Source of the DNA: Bathymodiolus brooksi
Lineage: Eukaryota > Mollusca > Bivalvia > Mytilida > Modiolidae
DNA: 64,000 nt
Assembly: GCA_963680875.1 (NCBI GenBank)
Contig: OY804575.1
Coordinates: 102,293,505-102,357,504 of the forward strand
Direction: 5' to 3'
This document shows, piece by piece, positions 1 to 10,607 of the stretch. The notes under the pieces are model-generated. The model had not been told where the DNA came from. It did no database searches and was given only the letters and a program-made list of their open reading frames with translations. The position numbers and the translations under genes are program-made. Positions within the stretch are counted from its first letter, which is position 1. Each line of letters starts with the position of its first letter.

Positions 1-2132
1 GGTTGTATAAGAACAGGGTTATTGCACAGGTACATCAAATGAGTGGAGACACAGTATTTTCTAAACTATTTATTAGTTGTCAACTTTTTTTGTGTGTCAT
101 TTTCATAAATACAATGGACAACACTAATGTAATGATCAGAATTGTAAATCACCGGATCTAGGACCAGCAGGTATCCAACCCTATCACATCCTCTTGTGGC
201 CTTCTTAACAAGGTGAACATTTTCGAGACTCAATAGTTAAAAGTTCAACACCCCCTTTCAATAACGGATGAATATTAAAACACCATTTAAATAAATTAAA
301 AGATTGAAAAGGTCATCATTTCACAAAACCAATTATAGTGAGATTAAATGACCCCAAGCTGACCAAAAAAGGGATGAGTTTAAATGGATACAGTATACAC
401 AATCGTAATAAAATTTGTAAAGTCAGTCCCTGGATATTGGCACAATAAAGTGGTCATCAAAATGATTAATAGGGCATCAGCCCTATAATTGTGGGATTAG
501 AAGAATCTTTCAGTACCAAATGTAAATTAGTAATATATGTCAAGGCTAATTCTATCGATTTACTTTCATACCTCGTACATTTATCACCGACAAAGAGCTA
601 AGAGCGCAGGCACTTGTCTAAAATCTATTGAACAAGAAAATTGCTACATCAACGAATCTATTAAAAGGAAACATGTATATATTATTCAAATTCGTTGTAT
701 TTTCTAGCAGTGGCAGTCAAAAGTCGTTGCCCCGGTTGGCCCATCCCATCCACATTTCTATATTGTTGAACTTGTTTTAATCCGAATAACGTTGAAATAC
801 TGCTCGCTGGACATTAAGCAACAATCAATCATTCGAATTCATTGAAGCAATTTCACAGTAAATTTGAGAAAAAAAGAAAAAAAAAAATTGTTACTATGAA
901 TAAAATTTGTTTATTTTCACAAATTAAAAATATAAATATTTAAAGGGGAATTATCTGCCAAATCGTAAATTTTTGTTACCCTTAAAAACCATCAGATATG
1001 ATTGATGCCTTAATAAAACATGTTTCTGTAACTTATAAATGTTATGAAATGTACGCGCATTGGGGAAAAATCGTGCAACTGCTCGTGTTTTGAGATCGAT
1101 CAAGAGATGTACGCCATCTTATTAATTATCGACATTGTTTACGTAGTTTGTCGAATCGTCATTAAATCAGTACAACAATGCACTTATTTCTTATTTTTTG
1201 TGAATCTGCTTTTAGTCGGTGTTAATTACGGACAGAGAACCATGCAAGTTTGCAGTTAATAAGCGACAAAATACAAATTATTCGTTTTTACCTGTTACTA
1301 GTAAGGTCAGTTGCATACGGAAAAAGCGAGGTCAAATTATTTGCTTGCAAGGAAATAACTAATCAATGGTAATTTTCGTTCTCAAAAGGCGAAAAGTGGT
1401 TCGATAAGCTGTTTAATGTGAAATATTTACCTTTATTTCATCATTTTAAAGCTATTTACCAATTTCCAAAACATATAATTTTTTTGGTCAAAATCGTAGC
1501 TAATAGAATGAAGATCTTTTTTCAACTCTAATCTTATTTCCTGCTTATCTTCTCCACATAAAAATCTAGATATACAATGTACCTTACACAACGCTGATCA
1601 ACTAGGTAATCGGAATAGTATATCAAAAGATAGTCAACATGATATCTGGGTTGCATTAATATTATATAAAAAAAATTATAACGGCATTTCTGAAATGCAA
1701 TCCTTAATAAAACTGTCACAAATCCTTGATCTATAAAATAAATGATAGTCTTGATCTACGATAATGATTAACCGAAAACCAAATAATGATGCCTTTTAGT
1801 CAAAATTCCGAAATGCCGACCATATTTGAAAATCTATACGTTTGGAGTAGACCATAAACTTGATCATTACCCCAGGATCCACCGACCTTCCCATCATCTT
1901 AACTTTAGCATTAAGATGACAAATGAACAAGATGTCATCTAGGTTTAGAAGAATGTTATCTCATTGAAGGGAGTTACTAAATATTAATGTTGATCAATAA
2001 GCCTCAAAGGTATAGTCCAAGGATCATTTATTGAACAAAATTCCACATAACTGACCTAAAATCTCTGCATAAAACAATTGTCACCTTAGGTCAATTATAA
2101 ACTTTAGATGGACATTCTATCACGGTAGATTA
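1..2132. other. Unique AT-rich non-coding sequence
   Basis: No repeat, RNA gene or convincing exon was seen. An open frame at 1044-1259 (+, 71 codons) is hydrophobic and Cys-rich but has no codon bias, splice context or recognisable motif, so it is treated as chance. Homopolymer A runs occur near 870-890. Confidence 0.6.
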
Positions 2133-2148
2133 GGGGGGGGGGGGGGGG
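2133..2148. repeat. G16 homopolymer
   Basis: Sixteen consecutive G residues. Similar G/C homopolymers recur at 35065, 35450, 38239 and 39093. Length is likely polymorphic and error-prone in sequencing. Confidence 0.9.
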
Positions 2149-2800
2149 ACAAGATAGATGAGGAAATCCCATATTCCTACAAATATAACGAGGGAAATCC
2201 CAGATTCTACAGGTATGAATTCATATTGATCTGTAAGGAAAATCCCAGAATCAATAATTTGCCTACATTAAAGTAAAAATCAGAATTGTTCCTCAAAATG
2301 ATATATTTTTTTTCTATTTTTCAATCAGTTATTCCAGGAAACTCCTGAAATGATGTCATTAATTCTTACAGAAACAAAACGCAATATCTTCACTTTTATC
2401 AAGTTTTATATATCCTTAATGTACCAGTATAAGGGAATTTCCAGATTTTTTTATTATGCATATGAAATGACAATTGTTAAAACCTGATACATCACGATTA
2501 TTTTACTCCCTTATTATCAATAGTCTAATAGACTAGAATCTAGCCAAACCAGGAAGGAATTACGATTTCCCCCCACCCCCTGATAAATTTCCAGCAACGA
2601 CAATAAAGCATATATATTTCAGTATCTTAAATAATGATTATATTCCTTACATAATTTTTGTGTTTTCATAATAAAGTACAAGTGAACCTACAGACTTTTC
2701 CCATTTTCCTAGTAAACCTCCAACATTAGTTCAAAAAAGTTTGAAGATACCAGAAGGGGTAGTCAGAAACCATTAATAACAGGACAGAATATATACAATT

Positions 2801-2965
2801 GTCAAATGAAAAAGGACAAAAATAGAAACAATGATCTACAAGACACTAACTACATAGAACACTGAAGATTGAGCCACAAGAACCTCACACAAAAAACCGG
2901 GGTGAACTCAGGTGCTCCGGGAGGATTAGCCGTTCCTGCTCCACTAGTGACATCTGTCAGGTTAC
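2801..2965. repeat. Dispersed mollusc-type repeat, copy 1
   Basis: The segment with AATGATCTACAAGACACTA followed by GGTGCTCCGGGAGGATTAG and CCTGCTCCACTAGTG shares its first part with 48780-48850, where GTGATCTACAAAACACTA follows a similar AAAAGGGACAAAATG context. From general familiarity this resembles a repeat common in bivalve genomic and UTR sequence; the family name is not known to me. Boundaries are approximate. Confidence 0.55.
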
Positions 2966-3244
2966 TGTTAAACGACAAAAATCATCATCTGATATGGAAA
3001 TTGTGTTGGACACCTTTATATAAATAAATATAATTCTAACATGACGTCCTTCTTTTGCTTTGTAGACAAATGAGCGATTTATCGATGGATGTAATCTCAT
3101 TCGCACATGCGCCCGTGAATGCGACTGACTTTTTCCATTGGCAGTATAAATTGTGTACAACATTTTCTGCAAACATAAATATAAATTACCGTCTTCCAAT
3201 CAAAGTATACTACTGTATTTGTACTCTTAGACATATCAGAATCG

Positions 3245-3393
3245 AAATAAATCATGGAAGCCAGAATGTGTTTTGAGTTTTAACATGGGTTGGCAGATAT
3301 TAGTAAATTTTATCCCTTGCCTCTGGATAAAATACTAATATCCGCCAACCCATGTAAAAACTCCCAACACATTCTGGCTTCCATGATTTATTT
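3245..3393. mobile_element. 149-bp foldback/hairpin element
   Basis: Two inverted arms (3245-3315 and 3325-3393, about 70 bp each) are separated by a 9-nt loop. The outer arm reads ATCATGGAAGCCAGAATGTG and is mirrored by CACATTCTGGCTTCCATGAT; only a few mismatches and a small indel separate the arms. This could be a small foldback MITE or a recent palindromic duplication. No clear target duplication was found outside the arms. Confidence 0.75.
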
Positions 3394-5050
3394 CTTAAAC
3401 AACATATATAGAACATGAATGCCTTATAAAACAAATGGAACTAAAGATGAACCAAACATAGTTTTCAGGTTGAAATCGTAGAGGACTTCACAATACAGAA
3501 CTAAAAACTAGGTACCATGATACAACTGAAAAAATTCCAAAAGTGGCATTAAAGTATTCAGGTATCCATAATCCACACTTTAACACATATTTGCCACGAA
3601 CATGTACCGATACAGACACAATTTAGTCTTGAGCAGACAATTACAATGTAGTTCAGTAATAATAATATTGGGAATATTTTCATTAAGAAATTCACACTAA
3701 CAGCTATTTCTATAAAGAATTATCAACAAATTAAGTCACAATAACAAAGTCAACTTTAATAGCAATTTTTTTCCATACTTGTGAAAAACATATTGCTTGG
3801 AAAGTCACGTAGGTTAAAAAATTCTGGTAGTAGGCCAAAGTACGATTACAAAATAGCAGTAATTGTAGTTTCCTTGACATCCTTTGCTCTCCTCATCACC
3901 AATTAAATGTTAATCAGTACTAGTAAGGTTTATTCAAAAGGTGGGAAGGTTTACCATTACAATTAGGATTGGCTATACTGTTACCGTCATTATTAATAAC
4001 CATACATGGTATATCTTAAATAACCTTTAAAACACAAATCTAACTTTACCTTAACTTATCATTTTTAATTCTCTGTCAGTCAGCTGTTGAATTTAATTTC
4101 TGTCTGTTTACCTACAATAACAAAAAAAAACATCTCCTTGATTACTTTTCTCTAAATGTGAATTAAAATTGAAAACATGCACTTATTTTGATACGCTGTT
4201 GATTATAAAAGATTCTTAACAGTTTCTGTTTGATGCATGTAAGAGTATTAAAGAGGAATGCACTTACATATCTTATCATTTCATACTTTTCCCCAGTACA
4301 TTTTGGGAAAGGTTGGAAAACATGGCTGACATTACACTCTTGGATGTTGCCATTAAATTGTTATACATAGTCTAGTTTCAAATAAACTTCAAAGAATTCA
4401 ATGAAACATGTCATCGTAAAACTAATTACAAACACAATTCTACTTAATTTTTCCCATGCAGTTGTTGCAAACAAATTATGTGGAATGACTCTAATTAAAA
4501 TCAATTTGAGCAGACGGCACTATAAAAAACAAAAAGAAACATCTTTTCAAAAGTGATATGGACCTAACAAGTAGACAAATAACTGAATTTCTTATGAAGT
4601 GACACAAAAAAGATAAATGTAAATATCTGAACATTTTGTACCATACCACCACGTTAATGACTGAAGTAGTAATTAACAAATAGTTACTGCTTCAAAAATC
4701 ACAATATTTTCCTCTCCATGAGAAACTTTATTAAAGTCAGACTTTTAGATCAACATAACTCATCAAAGTTTGACACTGATTGAGATGAATAATTTTCATA
4801 TTAGAGGACACATGATATCTAAAATTAGTTCTTATTAAATTGCCAGTTGTATTTTAACTGTTTCTAAGTATAAATTAATAAAACAACTAATCTATATCCA
4901 GCTTCTTTTTATTAATTTAAAAAGATTTGACTCCAACCACAGGCATTTCAATAAGGGGTGGTACTTTTACCCACTTAAAATGGCAATTGGTACCTTCTAA
5001 TTTCAACGAGTGTTGCATAAGATATTCATACAAAATGTTCAACTTCTAAG
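3394..5050. other. Unique AT-rich non-coding sequence
   Basis: No repeat copy or exon is supported. A short inverted motif (GGTGGTACTTTT near 4966 and AAAAGTACCACC near 5053) brackets the stretch just before the possible exon at 5051. Confidence 0.5.
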
Positions 5051-5249
5051 AAAAAGTACCACCTATGAATAGTGAAGTACTGGTGCACTTGAAAAATATT
5101 GAAAGCCCTGAACCAAAAAAAATTAAAATCTGCTGTCTTTCATGCTTCCACAAGAATGATGTCAATCGGAAATCAGAAATCACCATTACAAAACAGTTTT
5201 TCAGAAGAATGGACAACTTGTACTTTCTCAGTGGTATCAAGCCAGGAAA
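5051..5249 (+). CDS. Possible internal or first exon, unknown gene
   Basis: The open frame starting at ATG 5065 encodes about 62 residues with a Cys pair near residues 24-27 (CCLSC), then a basic stretch and a C-terminal LSGIKPGK. It stops inside a consensus-quality donor (A|GTGAGT, with GT at 5250-5251). An AG that could act as acceptor ends at 5050, preceded by a weakly pyrimidine-rich tract. Amino-acid composition looks more protein-like than most frames here, but no domain is recognised and no partner exon was found nearby. The chance that it is a random frame remains high. Confidence 0.25.
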
Positions 5250-5837
5250 GTGAGTGGTCATGTATATATGTGTTAATGGTATTGATTTTGCCTACTTTCT
5301 ATGATTTTTCAGTTGGACTTTGGACCTGTGATATTTTCTGTTTCATTCTATTAGTACATAAAAATTAATAGTTTTTTCAACTCTATATTTAAGACCTTGT
5401 GATGTAATTGTGTCACAATCTATAAGAATTAGTCTAATTGAGTCGTTTTGATAAAAAAATAAAATCTTTGTAAACATGTTACATTGATTTTTTTCTTTCA
5501 TTATAAATTAACCCAAATCTTGAAAGCTTTGAAATCATTGATGTAAAAAAGACATACATAAATCAAATCTTCCACAAAAAAAAAGAGTAAAAAGATGGAA
5601 AGGACAATAACCTTACAGGGAACATGTCTGAAAAACATGTCTTCCTTATAACATAGGTAATAATGGGTCAAACTGGGCACAGCATGATACGACCACAGCT
5701 AGTCGACAGTTCTTTAATTACTGAAAAAGATCATTGTCCAATAAGTTATCACTCACTATGTCCAACTCATAGGATAAAATGCAGGGAGGAATTTAAAAAG
5801 GTATTTAGAGGAAGAAACCCATTAAAATCACACTAAA
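5250..5837. other. Unique non-coding sequence
   Basis: AT-rich sequence between the possible exon and the Helentron-like element. A short palindrome (ACATGTCTGAAAAACATGT) lies near 5622-5640. No other feature is seen. Confidence 0.5.
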
Positions 5838-7470
5838 AACCAGAGGCTCTCAAGAGCCTGTATTGTTCACCTGGTTATAAAAAGAACCAATTGGTCCTAT
5901 GTAAAAACTATGTCCTGCAGTGGTAGTCATCTTGGAATTCCGATCAACATAAAAAACACAAAGTTTGTAAAGGACCTTCTAATGATTGATGCAGTTTAGG
6001 TTCAATTATTGCAATAGCTTCAGAGAAGAAAATATTTCTGTATTTTCCCATATGGTCCTGTGTTAATACTATGACCTGTGGTGGCAGCCATCTTGGATTT
6101 CGGATCGGCATAAAAAAAAAAAATTTTAAGAGAACCTTCAAATGATTATTCCTGGGCAGTTTGGCTTCAATTGTCCAAGTGGTTTCAGAGAAGAAGCGTT
6201 TTGAAACATTTTCCCCATAGGGTCCAATGTTAAACTAAGTCCTGCTGTAGCCGCCATTTTGAATTTCATATCGGAACAAAAAACGTAGAGTTTGTAGAGG
6301 ACCATCCAATGAACATTCATGTTCAGTTTGGCTTTAATCATATATGTAGTTTCTGAAAAGAAGGCATTTGAACATTTTCCCATAGGGTCCAATGTTAATC
6401 TATTTCCTGCAGTTGTAGCCATCTTGGATTTCCGATCGGTATAAAAAATAAAAATTTTGTAGAGAACCTTCCAATGATCATTCTTGGGCAGTTTGGTTTA
6501 AATTGTCCAAGTGGTTTCAGAGAAGAAGCGTTTTGAGACATTTTTCCCATAGGGTTCAATGTTAAACTAAGTCTGCTGTAGCCGCCATCTTCCATTTTAT
6601 ATCAGAACAAAAAACCTAAACTTTGTAGAGGACCATTCAATGAACATTCCTGTCTAGTTTGGATTCAGTCTGATTTGTAGTTTCTGAGAAGAAGGCATTT
6701 GAACATTTTCCCATAGGGCCCAATGTTAATCTATGTCCTGTGGTGGCAGCCATCTTGGATTTCCGATCGGCATAAAAAACAGAAACTTTATAAGCCATCT
6801 TGGATTTCCGATCAACATAAAAAACATATATTTTATAGAGGACCTTCCAATGATCATTCCTGGGCAGTTTGGTTTCAATTGTCCAAGTGGCTTCAGAGAA
6901 GAAGCATTTTGAAACATTTTTCCCATAGGGTCCAATGTTAAACTAAGTGAAGCCGCCATTTTGAATTTCATATCGGAACAAAAAACCTAAAGTGTGTAGA
7001 GGACCATCCAATGAACATTCATGTATAGTTTGGCTTTAATCATATTTGTAATTTCTGAAAAGAAGGCATTTGAACATTTTCCCATAGGGTCCAATGTTAA
7101 TCTATGTCCTGCGGGGATGGCCATCTTGGATTTCCGATCGGCATAAAAAACAGAAACTTTATAGAGGACCTTCCAATGATCATTCATTTACAGTTTGGGT
7201 TCAGTCAGTTCATTATATTCAGAGAAGAAGATCTTTGAAATTTCAGCCAATCAGAGCATATTATTGGCCCTGGCAGCCATGTTGTATATCCGACTGGAAT
7301 GAAAAACAGAAACTTTATAGAGCATCATCCAAGGAACATTCCTGCTAAGTTTGGTTCCAATTGGCCTAATGGTTTCAGAGAAGAAGCTTGAAATGTGAAA
7401 AGTTTACAGACAATGGACGTCAAGTGATGGCAATAGTTCGTTCACCTGGACCTTTGGTCCAGGTGAACTA
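5838..7470 (+). mobile_element. Helentron/HINE-like non-autonomous element, copy 1
   Basis: The 5' end reads CCAGAGGCTCTCAAGAGCCT, a small hairpin, followed by GTTCACCTGG. The 3' end is a hairpin (GTTCACCTGGAC, loop, GTCCAGGTGAAC) followed by TAA, so CCAGGTGAAC at the 3' end is the inverse of GTTCACCTGG at the 5' end. The interior holds about nine degenerate units of ~165 bp, each with a GCCATCTTGGAT-like start and ending near CCCATAGGGTCCAATGTTAA. Units alternate between a 'GATTTCCGATCGGCATAA' type and a 'GAATTTCATATCGGAACAA' type. A 44-bp partial duplication sits near 6795. Several 60-90 codon frames inside it are products of the repeat and are not annotated as genes. The ends with subterminal inverted repeats and a 3' hairpin fit Helentron-associated elements (the bivalve pearl/CvA type), which is an inference. 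Confidence 0.65.
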
Positions 7471-7556
7471 ATAATTTTGGAAGATGTTCCCTTTTGGTCC
7501 CCTCATAACTCGCAAAGGTATGAGCTACAAAATAAAGGAATTTTCTGAGAAATTTA

Positions 7557-7814
7557 ATGGAAATAAAGGACTATGCGGGGCATAGCATGATAGAAAGTAG
7601 CAAGCCGACAACGGTATCGTCCTGTACCAGTGTTGCTGCAATGAAGTTTAACTCGAAAACCATAACTGAGTGGGGCTACAATATTCCAAGTCAAGCCCAG
7701 CTTTTATTCTGTGAAAAGTATAATTGCCTTAAAAATCCAGAAGGATCGGTTGACACTAGAACAAAAGTTATCAAAACGGAAACCATTGTGGCTATTTTTG
7801 CCATATATCCATAA
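7557..7814 (+). CDS. Unassigned 85-codon ORF
   Basis: This ATG-initiated frame ends at TAA. It is richer in G+C than its flanks and lies just outside the Helentron-like element. The predicted peptide is Ser/Thr-rich at the start and has a CEKYNCL segment two-thirds along; no signal peptide, transmembrane segment or known motif is evident. No splice signals or 3' processing site stand out. It may be an exon of an unseen gene, an old transposon fragment, or chance. Confidence 0.2.
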   Translation: MEIKDYAGHSMIESSKPTTVSSCTSVAAMKFNSKTITEWGYNIPSQAQLLFCEKYNCLKNPEGSVDTRTKVIKTETIVAIFAIYP

Positions 7815-8194
7815 GTACCTGTAAACCGTAATAATGAAAATTCCTACCAATATACTATCCCCCTTTTTTCCCTGTATCAGAATACATAAAAATGTATTTA
7901 CAGTGCGATCTGTCTAAACCAAACCTCCTTGGGACCAGGTTATGTGTTCGGATTTGACAGGTATTTGTTTTATATAGGTTAAATTAACAAAGTTTTCCTT
8001 GGTTATGACTTTATTTTAAGATTAATTGATACAGGATTTTGGTTTATTCAAGGTCCAGTTTAGAGAGGCTTTACTCTATTACCCCTTTTATTATATAAAT
8101 ATCAAAACATTAAACTCCTTTTTATGGTGTTTTATTCATTCTTTCTTTTCTGCATCACAATAAATTTTGTATTTGCCCCCATTTACCATATTTA
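7815..8194. other. Non-coding, no feature recognised
   Basis: AT-rich sequence with several oligo-T/C runs that grade into the C-rich degenerate repeat downstream. Confidence 0.5.
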
Positions 8195-8396
8195 AATATT
8201 TACCCCTTTTTCCTGTATCAAAATATTCATCCTCCCTTTTGACTATCAAAATATTTATCCCTCCCCCTCACTTTATTGTATCAAAATATCCCCCCCCCTC
8301 TTTTGACTGAATCAAAATGTTTACCCCCTCCCCCCTTGACTGAATCAAATGTTTACCCCCTCCCCCCACACTTTATATTGTATCAAAATATTTACA
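8195..8396. repeat. Degenerate C-rich short tandem repeat
   Basis: Four to five imperfect units of roughly 40-50 bp combine TATCAAAATATTTA or AATCAAAATGTTTA with CCCCCTCCCCC runs. The strand is strongly pyrimidine-biased. Unit lengths drift, suggesting old slippage. Confidence 0.6.
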
Positions 8397-8689
8397 GGTA
8401 TCCCACCTCTAACTGTATTGTAGTATAATATACTAACAAGTTATTAACACACAACTGTCTAGACTATAGAGAAAGCCAGACCCTCTAAAGTTTGAAACAG
8501 ATCCAAGCTGTCTCTAGAAATCTCTGTGTACATACATGTATTAAGATAGTATATCTGGCTAAACTATTAACTTGATATTAAGTGCTGTGAAGTGGATGAC
8601 TACTAGGTAATTCTCTAGGTATCAATCATGTCTTAATCATATTTCAAGATTCTGTCTTTTTCTCGTTTTTCTTCAGATCTTCAAGCTTA

Positions 8690-8910
8690 GAATAGGAAAG
8701 GGGATCTAAGGCATAAGCTCTGTTCATTCATAAGGATTTGCAGAACCAAGGTAAAGAAAATATAAGGCACAAATTCTATCAATAGGGTTTGCAGAACCAT
8801 GGTAAAGAAAAATCTAAGGCACAAGTTCTATCAATAGAATTTTCAGGACAATAGTAAAGAAAGGCTGCAGTTCATAAAGATTTGCAGAACTATGGTAAAG
8901 AAAATATAAG
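8690..8910. repeat. ~51-bp degenerate tandem repeat, left part
   Basis: Four imperfect units carry TTTGCAGAACCATGGTAAAG followed by AAATATAAGGCACAA. A further unit lies at 10554-10607 (ATGGTTAAGAAAATATAAG, then GATTTGTAGAAC), so the repeat is interrupted by the SINE and minisatellite between them. Confidence 0.7.
8892..8910. repeat. Left target-site duplication of SINE-2
   Basis: ATGGTAAAGAAAATATAAG here matches ATGGTTAAGAAAATATAAG at 10554-10572 with one mismatch, flanking the SINE exactly. Because the target is itself a tandem repeat, part of the match could be pre-existing. Confidence 0.7.
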
Positions 8911-10553
8911 TGAGTGGAAGTGTGATAGTTGTTTAATGCCATTAATGAGCAATTTTGCAGCTAGATCATGGTAAGTTCAAGTTGGATTTTTATAATAGTG
9001 TTAGCTCACATAAAGAACAGTCCGCGGGTAGACATGTTACTCTAATCTGACACATTATCCTGATTCCGAGCCAGCCAGTCTTTGCTCTTTCTCCTTTAAT
9101 GCTAAGTGCTTAGTGGAGAAGCAACAGATACCAATTGTATAGCCTTTGCTTTGGCCCGACCAGGACTCCCAACCCACAATCTATAGCACTTGAGGTGAGC
9201 ACATTAACCCACAATCTATAGCACTTGAGGTGAGCACATTAACCCACAATCTATAGCACTTGAGGTGAGCACATTAACCCACCATCTATAGCACTTGAGG
9301 TGAGCACATTAACCCACAATCTATAGCACTTGAGGTGAGCACATTAACCCACAATCTATAGCACTTGAGGTGAGCACATTAACCCACAATCTATAGCACT
9401 TGAGGTGAGCACATTAACCCACAATCTATAGCACTTGAGGTGAGCACATTAACCCACAATCTATAGCACTTGAGGTGAGCACATTAACCCACAATCTATA
9501 GCACTTGAGGTGAGCACATTAACCCACAATCTATAGCACTTGAGGTGAGCACATTAACCCACAATCTATAGCACTTGAGGTGAGCACATTAACCCACAAT
9601 CTATAGCACTTGAGGTGAGCACATTAACCCACAATCTATAGCGCTTGAGGTGAGCACATTAACCCACAATCTATAGCACTTGAGGTGAACACATTAACCC
9701 ACAATCTATAGCACTTGAGGTGAGCACATTAACCCACAATCTATAGCACTTGAGGCGAGCACATTAACCCACAATCTATAGCACTTGAGGTGAACACATT
9801 AACCCACAATCTATAGCACTTGAGGTGAGCACATTAACCCACAATCTATAGCACTTGAGGTGAGCACATTAACCCACCATCTATAGCACTTGAGGTGAGC
9901 ACATTAACCCACCATCTATAGCACTTGAGGTGAGCACATTAACCCACCATCTATAGCACTTGAGGTGAGCACATTAACCCACAATCTATAGCACTTGAGG
10001 TGAGCACATTAACCCACAATCTATAGCACTTGAGGTGAGCACATTAACCCACAATCTATAGCACTTGAGGTGAGCACATTAACCCACAATCTATAGCACT
10101 TGAGGTGAGCACATTAACCCACAATCTATAGCACTTGAGGTGAGCACATTAACCCACAATCTATAGCACTTGAGGTGAGCACATTAACCCACAATCTATA
10201 GTGCTTGAGGTGAGCACATTAACCCACAATCTATAGCGCTTGAGGTGAGCACATTAACCCACAATCTATAGCACTTGAGGTGGGCACATTAACCCACAAT
10301 CTATAGCACTTGAGGCGAGCACATTAACCCACAATCTATAGCACTTGAGGCGAGCACATTAACCCACAATCTATAGCACTTGAGGTGAGCACATTAACCC
10401 ACAATCTATAGCACTTGAGGTGAGCACATTAACCCACAATCTATAGCACTTGAGGTGAGCACATTAACCCACAATCTATAGCACTTGAGGTGAGCACATT
10501 AACCCACAATCTATAGCACTTGAGGTGAGCACATTAACCATTACACCACCAAC
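8911..10553 (-). mobile_element. SINE-2 (tRNA-derived) with expanded head
   Basis: Read on the minus strand, the element starts at 10553 with GGTGTAATGGTTAATGTGCT, resembling a tRNA box A region. It continues into a 35-bp segment now present 39 times, then GGGTTGGGAGTCCTGG (box-B-like) near 9160. A body follows, and the tail at 8911-8980 contains TGGCATTAAACAAC. The body (about 8985-9160) is homologous to 29990-30150. The tail resembles that of SINE-1. The 19-bp flanking duplication supports insertion by retrotransposition. Without the array the element would be about 315 bp, a normal SINE length. Confidence 0.7.
9172..10536. repeat. 35-bp minisatellite, 39 copies
   Basis: Period 35 bp (unit beginning ACCCACAATCTATAGCACTT and ending GGTGAGCACATTA), exactly 39 units over 1365 bp. 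Copies are nearly identical; variants such as ACCCACCATC, AGCGCTTG, GAGGCGAGC and GGTGAACAC recur in clusters, the pattern left by local duplication. The unit corresponds to the D-arm-to-anticodon-arm portion of the SINE-2 head. Confidence 0.95.
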
Positions 10554-10607
10554 ATGGTTAAGAAAATATAAGACACAAGCTCTATTCATAAGGATTTGTA
10601 GAACTAA

